NCBI RefSeq assembly: GCF_002234675.1
Contig: NC_019860.2
Span: 13,886,586-13,950,585, forward strand
Direction: 5' to 3'
Length of the DNA stretch: 64,000 nucleotides
Source: Oryzias latipes
Taxonomy: Eukaryota; Chordata; Actinopteri; Beloniformes; Adrianichthyidae
The notes below the pieces were generated by a model. It was given only the letters and a program-made list of their open reading frames with translations, was not told the DNA's origin and made no database searches. The translations under genes were made by a program, and so were the position numbers. Positions 12,098-23,286 of the stretch are shown piece after piece (the stretch's first letter is position 1; each line of letters begins with the position of its first letter).

Positions 12098-12639
12098 TAA
12101 TGTCTTAAACCAGCAGGAAATCGATACGGCCGATGAGAAAAGGAAATCTAGAGAAAGACGAACAAATGCTGCTTTAACTTTGAAGTGACATACATGTGCT
12201 TTAATTGCAAACATGGGGAAAAAAACATTTGATCCCTCTATCAATTTTAGCTCTTAGATCACATGTTGGACAAAAGTTGTTGCAATAATTGTATTAGTTA
12301 TTTTTTTCTGTATTTTTTTCTTTTTTTTAAATGCTTGTTTTACTGGCTGATTCACATACAGTGATCACAATAAAGTAGTTTTAATAAACAAAGATAATCA
12401 TGGGGCACCTTTTCATTTCACAATCTTGATGGAAAACAAAAAAAAATAAAAGCTGCAGTTCCACAAACGGCCACTGGAGGCTGGTGGCAGATGGGAGCAA
12501 TTTTATATGAACACCAGTTTGGCCTGTCTAAAGCTTGACTGCCTGACTGTACATAGTGGCTGTGTGACACGGCCTTTAGGTGGGCGATGGTCTTTAAACA
12601 AGCATTCTCTTTTAATTTGAATATTTGCTTCTCCATCCT

Positions 12640-12854
12640 TTAACCCTTGGGCTATCTTGTGGGGTCAAAATGACCCGATCCTTACACTGACGTGTTATCC
12701 CTACCACCATAATGGTGAAGAGGATTTCATGTAATCCATGGACACCAGTGAAGATCACAAATCATTAAAGAAAAAAAGGTTCAGCGCACTGTCTTGTGGG
12801 GTCTAGATGACCCAACTCCCAACGTTAAAGTGCCTTGGATAGCACAAGGGTTAA
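12640..12854 (+). mobile_element. TTAA-family MITE, copy 3
   Basis: Full length; diverged near the left end (TTGGGCTATCTTGTGGGGTC). Confidence 0.82.
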
Positions 12855-14077
12855 AGATTTGGTATACTGGATCAGAAGAGACCTTAGATAAAAGGGACTC
12901 CTTTTATTGTCCTCCTTTCCAGATTTGATCCGCAACTTCCAATATATTACCCTAAAATAACACAGATTTGTTCTCTCCACTCATAATTGAAACTTCTCTA
13001 CACTTGTCTGCTGAGTAGCTTTGCTGAACAGAGTTTTTTCTAGTCTTGTAAAGCCAGGGCCAGTTTCTGTTTATGGCCTTGTAAACACCGAATCAATGTG
13101 AGATTTACTCTTGCCGTGAATCAAGAGCTGCTCAGAGAATGTGCATTTCGATGGTGGTCATTAGTTTTCTAGACCATCATCATCACCAGGCAATAAGACA
13201 AGCCTTTTTCCTTTTAAAAAAAATAAAAAAGTCTTCGTAGTAGATCTTCTCCTTGAATTGTCGCTTCTTTCAGTGAAATGCTGTCTCCAAATGTTATTTT
13301 TAAAGAACCTCTTTTCACCCCCACCTGCCTCACTCTCCCGCCTCCATCCACCACTGGAGAGAAGCAGTCGGTCCAGGCTGAAAGTGAAGCGATCAATACT
13401 GATGCTTTATGCGTGATATGGGATACACCCCCAAGTAACAGTTCAAACGCCCCCCTGGATCAATAAGCCCATCGTGGCACAAGATTCCACAAACATCATC
13501 CGATGGAAAGTCACATTATGAGGCTTCTTGCACGCAGCAGTCAAAAAGCTTATTTATTTATTTTTCCTTTTTTCTCACTCGCAAAAAGCCACGGCGAACC
13601 AGCTTTAGCCAGTTTCTGGCTGGGGTATCACAGAACGCCTGCCATTAAGCAAAGATGATTTGATTTTGCCGGTGCGTGTCATTTATCGTCTCCGAATCTG
13701 TTTTGTGGCTCAGGCGGCTGTGCTTTCTAATGCACCGCTCGAACCTCATTATGGTTCTTTGAAGTCTTATAACAGAGCCGTGCAAAAAAAAAAAAAAAAT
13801 GTTCCAATGCAAAATTTGTGTTCTGCAACATCAAACAAATTCTGAGACAGAAATGAACATCTTGACCTAGAAAGAGGCTCTGAACAGGTTAAATCGGACA
13901 GGTGCAATTTGGAACATGCCCTGGTTTCATTAGCTTAAAACAACAAGGGAGCAAGCGGACTTTGCGGAAACCCATTGATTTTGTGACAGCGGCTGCTTTC
14001 TGTGGAGCGGCCGTGATGGATGCCTTCCAGGAGCACAGCTTTATCAGCACAGTCTGGCATGATATCCCTTAAAAACA

Positions 14078-14245
14078 GAGAACTGTTGCTGTTACGTCAC
14101 GCACTCCTCCTGTTTCCATTAAGTCTGGTCTGGTCGTATATTTCATGAACGCACCAATAAAAAAAACAAAAAAAGAAACAATGGTTCCAATTTAAACATT
14201 TTTGTATTGTATTTTTGTATAAACCTTATGACAATCACAAAGATT
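14078..14245 (+). repeat. 165-bp direct repeat, left copy
   Basis: From GAGAACTGTTGCTGTTACGT to TTATGACAATCACAAAG. Nearly identical to 14884-15068, on either side of transposon copy B. Confidence 0.75.
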
Positions 14246-14883
14246 TAGCCTTTGATGAACAGAAAATCCACGCGGGAAATGCTGCAATCTGCATGTTGGC
14301 TGCACGTAAATATGTGGGAATAACATCAGCCTTTATTTTGTCGGGACACGACTGGAAACACAAATCCACGTGATTGTCTGAACGGTTTCTAAGGACTGAG
14401 CGACACTTCTGCTTTGAAAAGCTCACACACCGCCCCAAAGCCGCTGTGTGTGAGCTGGCGGCCCGAGCTCTGCCCGGACACACCGTTCTCCTGAGTCCGG
14501 CAGCCGCTAACCCAGAGCGGCGGGTCGGAAGCCTCCCCCTCGGAGCGCACACTTAACAAAGCACCACCGCCCTGTCCGCAAACACAAAGCTATAAGTCCG
14601 GCTGCTCTGGTCAGAGACACGATTCACTCGCGCGGAGCAGCCGGTCGGTTCTGTTTGAGCTCCAAAGCTTTCTCTGGAGCACGGTCTATGCGTGACTAAA
14701 ACCAGAGCAGTAGTGACCCACGATCGGAATGAACTGTTTACATGCAACACAATCGGATAAACAATCGGCATAACCCACCTATCTCGATCGGAAAGAAATT
14801 TTGATCCGAACGAGTCTGATCGGGGAAGAGTATTCCAAATGACGTGTTTACATGACACGTTTTTCTTCCAATCAGTCGATCAG
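14240..14883 (+). mobile_element. GCTGYG family, copy B (both ends missing)
   Basis: Closely similar to 11448-12053 of copy A (ATTTAGCCTTTGATGAACAG onward), but it lacks both terminal repeats. It sits between two copies of a 165-bp direct repeat. Confidence 0.72.
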
Positions 14884-15068
14884 AGAACACACTGTTGCTG
14901 TTACGTCACGCACTCCTCCTGTTTCCATTAAGTCTGGTCTGGTCGTATATTTCATGAACGCACCAAATAAAAAAATAAAAAATAAAAAAAGAAACAATGG
15001 TTCCAATTTAAACATTTTTATAATGTATTTTTGTATAAGCCTTATGACAATTACAATCAATTACAAAG
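14884..15068 (+). repeat. 165-bp direct repeat, right copy
   Basis: Matches the left copy through the CRE-like TTACGTCACGCACTC and GGTCGTATATTTCATGAACG; a little longer because of extra A-rich units. Confidence 0.75.
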
Positions 15069-15262
15069 ATGCAGTTTTGGACGACAAATTGCAAAACTAA
15101 TGGAAGACTCCATCCACATTTATTTGTTGACATTTATTTGTTTTTTTTTGCTTTGTGATTGGGATTCAGAGGTTAATGCCTTTAACCATAGCATGGAAAT
15201 CTCTTCAAAAAACGGAAACAAATGGATTTCCTATTAATCCATACCCACGAGGTATGGTATAC

Positions 15263-15600
15263 AGCAGGGCTGCACGATATGAGGAAAACTCACCACTTGT
15301 GAGACTAATGATTACCTTTGCCATGACGATATAACTTGCGGTACAGGAAGAAATAACAAAAAAACCAAAAACATCATTTCCATTTCCCTGCAACAGTTTA
15401 ATTTAAATAAGAGTCAGCATACCTTAAACTATACTCCAGATGACCCTCATCTGTAGGAGATGATTCGTTAAATAATTCAAGCTGTCATACGATTGTTTTA
15501 GCACGTTTAAGTTTTACCATTTATTTCAATTTTCGCCGACTTTTGTGATATGCGCATTGCACAGCTTTATTTCGTGATAACGATAAAGTGTACAGTGTTC
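15263..15600 (+). mobile_element. hAT-like MITE, third copy (right end lost)
   Basis: CAGGGCTGCACGATATGAGG at the left; internal blocks match the copy at 61968; the right terminus is absent. Confidence 0.7.
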
Positions 15601-15736
15601 CCTCGTTATATATTGGTTTGTCTTTTATGGCCTTACTGTTTTATGCATTTTTTAGGTGCAATTTTGCATGTTTTTTCTTTTAACAAATTCATTGTGTTCC
15701 GGCTGAACACAAGGCTGAGACTTCAGCCTGAAGTCT

Positions 15737-16010
15737 CCAGGCGGCTGGGTAGCTCGGTTGGTAAGGTGAAGGACTGACATGCAGGAAACCAGGGAGCAGT
15801 TAACACCACCCAGTGAGGCACCCCAACGCTACTGCGCACCAGCATGAATGTGCATGAATGATCCGGGTGATGGTCAGAGGGACCGTAGCTACGAACTGGT
15901 AGCCATGACTCTACAAACACCAAGTATGAATGAAGACTGAATGAATAAAGGACACATTGCAAGCACTTTGAGCGTCTGGAAAAGCACAAACAAATCTAAT
16001 CTTATTATAT
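15737..16010 (+). mobile_element. tRNA-derived SINE
   Basis: The head GGCTGGGTAGCTCGGTTGGT is tRNA-like. The tail TTGCAAGCACTTTGAGCGTC and AAAAGCAC is typical of teleost V-type SINE and LINE tails. It ends in an AT-rich run. Confidence 0.7.
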
Positions 16011-16371
16011 TATATCATATTTGAAGACATCTGCAATCCCACCTAGCGGATTTCACCTATTTTTATTTTATTTTTAGAACGTAACCCACACGATAAACGA
16101 GAGAACACTGCACTGACGACTTCACATTTCGATAAGCGGTAAATTCTATTGGAAAGCAATCCTCAATGTTTCGGAATGACCTTCAGTTAAATTTAGGACA
16201 ACAGTCATTATGTGCTCCTGATGTCAATCTGTGAGGGGAAAATTCTACCATAAAGGTAAAAGATGATATCCACAGTTTAGAAAAATCTTCCAGTCCTAAA
16301 TCTTTTAAACTCACTTTACTTTTTTGTCAAAATGCAATTTTGTGGTGTTGATGTATCAATGTTTGTGTTGC

Positions 16372-16580
16372 AGAAAGAACACCACCGACGACTCTGCTCC
16401 AACACGCTTGGAGGGGTCACTCCACCAAATCAACTTTCACCAATTCGCACAGGTGGTTTGGTAAAGTTTTTTTATGCCGATGATGCCCTTCTTGACACAA
16501 CCTGTATTTTATCCAGGCTGGGGACCAGCACAGGGAGACCAAGACTTTGGGGCCCCATTGTGGCTACATTATGCAGAACC
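16372..16580 (+). repeat. interspersed repeat, 'GCCCTTCTTGACACAACCTG' family
   Basis: Shares TCAACTTTCACCAATTCGCA and the GATGCCCTT-C-TGACACAA block with 18528-18665. No coding capacity seen; possibly a LINE 3' end. Confidence 0.55.
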
Positions 16581-16800
16581 ATGCTGGTTGGTCGGAGAGA
16601 AGAAAGAAGAATGGACATGCAGGAAGGAGAAGGATGAAACCAAGCGATTGCATCTCACCGACCAATACCAGATTTGCTGAAGAAGAAATGACTATTTTCT
16701 TAAAGCAATTGTACTTTTGCAAAAATCAAACCCTTTCTTTTTTTTAAAGAAAGAAAAGGGTGGTTCCAAACATATTAAATACTAATTCACGGTAGGGTAT

Positions 16801-17013
16801 TTAACCCTTGTGCTATCTTAGATGACCCCACCCTTACATTGACGTGTTCTCCCTACCATGACAAAGGTGGATAAAGGTGGAAAGATTTCATGTAATCCAT
16901 GGACACCAGTGAGGCTCACAAATCATTGAAGAAAACAGGTTCAGCGCACTGTCTGGTGGGTCTAGATGACCCAGCTCCCAACGTTAGAGTGCCTTGGATA
17001 GCACAAGGGTTAA
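16801..17013 (+). mobile_element. TTAA-family MITE, copy 4
   Basis: Full length with both TTAA ends. It is followed by CCGCGTTGTGAGGGTGGTGT, the same flank that follows copy 7, so these two were probably copied together. Confidence 0.85.
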
Positions 17014-17162
17014 ACCGCGTTGTGAGGGTGGTGTGAATGTTGCATCAGAGTGCCATGGATGGCACTGTGTGAGAGCAGGCAAGTGCCTAGGATAGCACTA
17101 GGGTTACAGAAAGATATATTTTTGGCATAATTAAAATGTACCTTCGGTAGAAAGTGATAGAT

Positions 17163-17640
17163 TTAAAGACCCGATTGGATAATTTTTGGGTTATTTTCAA
17201 AGAGTTCCCAGTGGTCTTTTAATTATGATTATGCCATTTTTTTTGGCAAAATCCAAAAAAACCTGTTATTTATTTAGGACAATTTCTGCAAGGGGGCAGG
17301 AGTTTATTAGAAATTTACCTCTGAGTTGTGGACGGGACTGTCTGCACGGAGCAACCCCGCCCATTTTCTGTCACCCATGACTGACCTCTCTGTTTACATG
17401 GTCCTAGCTTACACAACTTTGGAGGAATCCAGCCGTGCACTTCAGAGCCAGCTTGCACAAGGAAAATGAAGACGTGCATTGATTTGTATGTCTGCAATGG
17501 ATGCTTTAGAATGAAGCGGCACAGAGAGCTTGTGTTTTTTTCTACACCCCAACTACAATCTTTTTCCAACTGAATTTTGTCGTTTGCTCCTGCGTCACAA
17601 AGATTTGAACAAAGAAATGAAATTTTAAGCTAAATGTTGT
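17163..17640 (+). mobile_element. 'TTAAAGACCCACTCC' family element, copy 4 (decayed)
   Basis: TTAAAGACCCGATTGG followed by the family's internal blocks (GTTCCCAGTGGTCTTTTAAT, GAGTTGTGGACGGGACTGTC). The right end is not found. Confidence 0.55.
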
Positions 17641-18118
17641 CCTCTATCATCAGATAAATGCCACTAGAACATGTTAAAAACAATAAAAGCACAGTTTTCA
17701 TCTTATTATTTTTAAGACTTTTCTGCCTGCAAACGCTATTACCAATAGAGCCGATCGTGGGGCAGGTTTTGGAAAAAGGACCAGCAGTCCCACTGTAATA
17801 GGATCCTACCACCTAAGCCGGACCGAATCCCTGAGGGGTTCCTGTAAATGGCTGTGTGCTGGCAGCACGGAACACAAACATTGGAGCGGCAGCTCCGGCC
17901 TCCTATGTTGCCTCAGCTGCCTCGCGTTGATACAGAACCTAATTAATTGTACTGCAAGCTTAATCCACTCAAACATAAAGTCTACAGAATGCTAAATCAT
18001 CACGCAGCTATAGATTATTGCTGCTCTGGCAGCTGACAGTAAGGGAAATCTGGGTGGGTATAAAATGAAAAGAGCTGTACTGCGTTTTAATAAATAAAAA
18101 AGAAAAAGATATATGGCC

Positions 18119-18303
18119 TTAACCCTTGTGCTGTCTTAGATGACCCCACCCTTACATTGACGTGTTCTCCCTACCATGACAAAGGTGGATAAAGGTGGAA
18201 AGATTTCATGTAATCCATGGACACCAGTGAAGATCACAAATCATTGAAGAAAAAAGGTTCAGCCGCACTGTCTAGTGGGTCTAGATGACCCAACTCCCAA
18301 CTT
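18119..18303 (+). mobile_element. TTAA-family MITE, copy 5 (3' truncated)
   Basis: The left end is intact; the element breaks off after CCCAACTCCCAAC and runs into another repeat family. Confidence 0.8.
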
Positions 18304-18527
18304 AACCTCCACTCTTATACACTTGAGATGTCACCAATGACACATAAATAACATGCATTTTGACATTCCGTAACTCGTCGATCGTTTACGCAATGAATGT
18401 AATTCCAATGGCTTTTCTTCTGCGACAGATCATATCAGCTGATTTGTATTGATAGTGTAGACACTTCTCCAGGGTAAAGTGTTGCATATCAGCAATACAA
18501 TCCGCTGTTTTTTGTTGATCAAATTTG

Positions 18528-18665
18528 GGCTTTACCCGTTCGGGGTTGCCACAACGGATCAGCTTTCACCGATTTACATAAGTGGTACGGTAGAGAATTC
18601 CTACGCCGGATGCCCTTCCTGACACAAATCTGTATTTTCAAGGCATAGGGAGACTCTGATAGGCA
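18528..18665 (+). repeat. interspersed repeat, second copy of the family at 16372
   Basis: Contains GGGGTTGCCACAACGGATCA and CGGATGCCCTTCCTGACACA. Confidence 0.55.
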
Positions 18666-18685
18666 GCAGCACAAAGGGTCTTGCG

Positions 18686-18854
18686 TAACCCTTTTGCTAT
18701 CCTAGGCACTTTAACGTTGGAAGTTGGGTCATCTAGATGTAATCCATCTAGTCCATGGATTACATGAAATCTTTCTAACTTTATCCACCTTTGTCATGGT
18801 AGGAATAACACGTCAATGTAAGGGTGGGGTCATCTAAGATAGCACAAGGGTTAA
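18686..18854 (-). mobile_element. TTAA-family MITE, copy 6 (internal deletion)
   Basis: Both ends are present, but about 45 bp is missing in the middle, where a new small palindrome (CTAGATGTAATCCATCTAG) appears. Confidence 0.78.
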
Positions 18855-21362
18855 AGACCCACAAGGATTAACATTGATTGTAAAAACACTTCACGACTGC
18901 GAAGACTGATTTTCTCTGCTTCAGAATCCGCGGGAATTCTGTTATTTGCGTAAACAGTTGAAGAGTTAGGGTAGTTTGAAGGAATGTAAACATTGGAGCT
19001 AAAGCTCCGTTGTTAAATAGAGTTTAGATGCACTAGCCTACAACAGGTAACAATGCCAGGAAACATTTATTCCAAAAGAACTCCTTCCATTCCCCGCTCA
19101 CCTCTCTGTTTCTTGCTTTTTGGCCCTCCCACTCCTTTCCTAACACTCCTCAAAGACTTCCGTGCATCGAGAAGCTCCTTCCGCGACATAACTCTTGTCG
19201 TCCTTTAAACAATCCCTTTAAAGAGCATCCAAATGGTCACCCTTGCCCATAACGAATTTCCACGCAAAGGCCTTATGCCAAACGGCAGAACTTACAGCAG
19301 ACATCTTCAACCCATCCTTGTTCTAAACCTATACCACCAACCTCAGAGGTCTATTTCCAGTCCAAAACAACCCCTCCAGTTGTGCTTTCCCCCTTGCACC
19401 CCCTTTTGGACGGCCAGCCCCCTCCATCACCCAGTTAAAGCGGGAGATTAGACACATAGAAGTGACCTTACACTGTCCTCTCTGGTGTCATTTCTACAGG
19501 CAGTGCTGAAACTCCCATACAGGAGAAATATTTTAGAACAAACTGGACAATTCCAGAAGATAGAAGGATCCATTTCAGACAAGAAACCAAAAAAAGGGGG
19601 GACAGAGGAGCCTTTTTCAACCAGAAAATGATGATGAAAGGTCACGGAACTGTTTCTTACTTTTCACGTCACAGATTCACGCCAACAACCTCTTTCATGC
19701 GACGTCTCAAGAATTCACACATCTGTTTTAAAACTCATCTTAAATAGATCCGAGTGTCAAGTTCAAGAGCGAGCCGGTGCAAAGAAGCAAAGCCTGATGG
19801 GAGGCAAGGTGAAGGGATATAATGCTGCAGGACGAATTGCTTTCATTTACTTTCAATATTTGCAGACACATCAAGGTCGGGTTAAACCAAATCAAATGCA
19901 AATCCGCGAGCAAACCGCTCCAATCTCGTCTCCGAAATGGATTCCCGTCTTCTGTCACCTGGGAATCTATTGGGAAAAATACATTCGCTTCCATGTCAAT
20001 GGGATTTCTACCTGCAGCATGAAGGCAATTCTTCCAAAAGATATACCCCATATTACAGATATGGGGTTGTTTTATGCAAATGTTCACATGGTTCAAAATT
20101 GGCTGTAAGATATTAATCTGTTTTTTTTTTCTTTTTAAAAAGACGGTAATTGGAAATCCAATCCTGTGAATTGGTGAGAAATATGTCATTTCAATGAAAG
20201 TAATCATCCCACTTGCATGAGTCAAACAGGTTAATAATCCTAAGGGATTGAGCAGAGTCTGTTTGCATTAATGTGAAATAATTTATAATCTGTACTCGTG
20301 ACTCAGCAACGCTCTGCTTTCCCGTTGATCCCTCGTTTAAAGCAACAGACCTCGCTTTTGTGACTCACAACTCCAAAATGTAGACAGAGGAGCCCCATTA
20401 CCCCACCTGTACACACAACCCCAGCATGTCAACCAACCAGAATGCACATACCCAGTTCCATTCTGCCTTTTTTTTTTTTCATTATCTCCGTCACACTGAT
20501 TGAGTGTGACAGCGCCGCGTCTTGACGGTGGCGATGCTATAATTATCTGTGATGTCTGCTGGTGCAATTTGAGAAGGGTGGGGGGGTATCCACACGTCAC
20601 CAGGAGCACGAGCACTTGAGAGCCAGCACGGCACATACCGAAGCCATAAATAACCACGAGGGGTGAAAAGGCAGAGAAGCACAAAGAGACAGAAGTCAGG
20701 GAGAAAGGAAAACACCTGGAGCCAAAAATAAACAGACTTTCAGCGAGATACAGGAAATGTGTGCTTAGTTTTGATAGAAGTCTGTCATGTATACAATCAA
20801 GGCTATGTCAGAGTTTGTGAGGCTTTTAAATGCAAATTTGAGTGAGAAATATATCCAGAAAAAGCTAGAAACAATGACTTCTAAAAAAAAAAAGACATGC
20901 CCACTGGTGAGGCAGGAGGGAGATTCTCCTTCTCTTTTCTTTTTCTACTGTTTACTCGCGCATGTCCGCCACCTACAGTTGGAAGAGGCTTGGTGCGAAA
21001 AGTCGAAGCGATGCAAAACTGACTCCAGCCTTTTTCTTTCACAGCTTTATTATGATATATGAAAGACTTGTTGTCATAAATTTGTGGCCGGGCACAAACT
21101 GCAATTATTTTCAATGTTGGCACTTGGGTAAAGAACAAGGGACGCCATCCATGAGTCACTAATCGAGTCATTGATAGGTCAAAGTTTGAATGGTTTAACT
21201 TTCAATATGCATTCAATGGACGCGTGTTTTGTGCGTAGAGCCCGATATCGGTTGTAGAAACTTTTGTAGCGACGCATGAACCAGAGAGTTTTGAAAGCAG
21301 GAACCCAAAACGCATCTATACGCACGTTTACATAGACTTTTCATTGAAAATGGGTGGTTGCT

Positions 21363-21577
21363 TTAACCCCTTTGCTATCTTAGATGACCCCACCCTTACA
21401 TTGACGTGTTCTCCCTACCATGACAAAGGTGGATAAAGGTGAGAAGATTTCATGTAATCCATGGACACCATTGAAGTTCACAAGTCATTGAAGAAAAAAG
21501 GTTCAGCCGCACTGTCTAGTGGGTCTAGATGACCCAACTCCCAACATTAAAGTGCCTTGGATAAGCACAAGGGTTAA
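21363..21577 (+). mobile_element. TTAA-family MITE, copy 7
   Basis: Full length. It shares its right flank (CCGCGTTGTTGAGGGTGGTG) with copy 4. Confidence 0.84.
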
Positions 21578-23106
21578 ACCGCGTTGTTGAGGGTGGTGTG
21601 AATGTTGCATCAGAGTGCCATGGTTGGCACTGTGCGAGAGCAGACACCAATCTTTTGCACACATTGGAAGTGATCAAGTGTTTCCTAAAGTACAATGAGA
21701 TGGTACTAGCAGACATCACAAATGCAAAAACGTGAGCTTCAGGTGAGAATCCAGCCCTCAAAGCCACCAAGTCAACTCAGGCAACTCTGATTGGTCCACT
21801 TGGTGCTAAAGGGTATTTCTGGCTGCTTTGTTCAATGTTCACGTAAAACATCATATCAGATCTTTTGGTTCACTTTCAAAAGGTAAAAAATATCATGCAA
21901 ACTGGATTGGCACTGTGTTTCCAATGGAAAGCTAGCATCACAGTCAGAAGGGTATGCCAGATAATAAGTTGTGGTTGCTGATTGTAAATAGACGGAATTT
22001 TAGGCTTGGAGAATATTTGTTCTTATAGGGTTCATTTAAACCAGGGGTGGGCAAATCCAGGCCTCAATGCCCGGCTTCCTGCTGGTTTTCTAGAAACCCA
22101 GCCTTATCTGCTGCTAATACCTGGATCAGGTGTGTTTAGCCAATATGGAGCTTCCATAGCATCTTGGTTGGAAAACATGTAGGACACCGCTCCCATGAGG
22201 CCCTGGTTTAAACCTTTAACACCAAAGCTTTAGCTCCAATGTTTACATTCTTTGGACTAGAATAGCTCTCCAACCACTCATGCAATTAATGTAACTTCAG
22301 CAGATTCTGAAGCGGGGAAAAGCAGCTTGAGGATGATATGCAACACTTTACAGTAGTTAAACACTTACGCAACAACGTAAATCAGCTAATTCTGTTTTTG
22401 GATAAAAGCGGCTTTTCATGTTGGCTTCCACCGCTTTACTAATGTAAAATGTTGCATTACACCACAAAGCCTCTGCTTTTCTCTGCTTTAGGATCCACTG
22501 GAATTTGTTATTTGCGTTAACGGATAAAGAGTCGGTAGCATAAAGCCATCAAATCTTTTGAACCCACCAAGCTCCTGTTATTGTGGTTTAAATTTTATGC
22601 GTAGCTATGCCCGTTTTAAGCACCATTTTCGTATTTTATGTACAAAACACACGGCCATTGCCAGTGAAACCAGGTCGAACTTTGACCAAAAAGGGACTCC
22701 GTTTTAGTAGTGAAATATGAATGCTGTTCACTGTAATTCATGGAAGTGCCAACTGTTTAAAAATTAATAACAGTTAAAAATGTTTAGTTTGTTCCTTGAC
22801 GGAAAACTGACACCAAGTCTTTCATACATCAGAATGGATCTATGAAAGAGAAAAAGCCCAGAGCAAGATGTATGTGATTTACACCACATCCACATTTGAC
22901 CAAACCTCTTACAACTGTAGGTGCTAATAAAAAGAAGGCACAGAAAAAGAAGCCCCTCCCTGCTTGGCCAGTGTGAACACCATGGGCCAAACGCATGTTC
23001 AAGAACCTGCATTTGGCGTACTCGCGTACCAGCACACCCCAGGCGAGCAGCACTTGCACATGGTCAGTAAGGGACCAGTACACCTCACTAATGACTAAAG
23101 TGCGGC

Positions 23107-23286
23107 TTAACCCTTGTGCTATCATCTAAGATAGCACAAGGTGGATAAAGGTGGAAAGATTTCATGTAATCCATGGACACCAGTGAGGTTCACAAATCAT
23201 TGAAGAAAAAAGGTTCAGAGCGCTGTCTAGTGGGTCTAGATGACCCAACTCCCAACGTTAAAGTGCTTAGGATGGCGCAAGGGTTA
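23107..23286 (+). mobile_element. TTAA-family MITE, copy 8 (left-end rearranged)
   Basis: The left end reads GTGCTATCATCTAAGATAGC, a short snap-back, and then rejoins the normal sequence at GGTGGATAAAGG. Confidence 0.78.
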
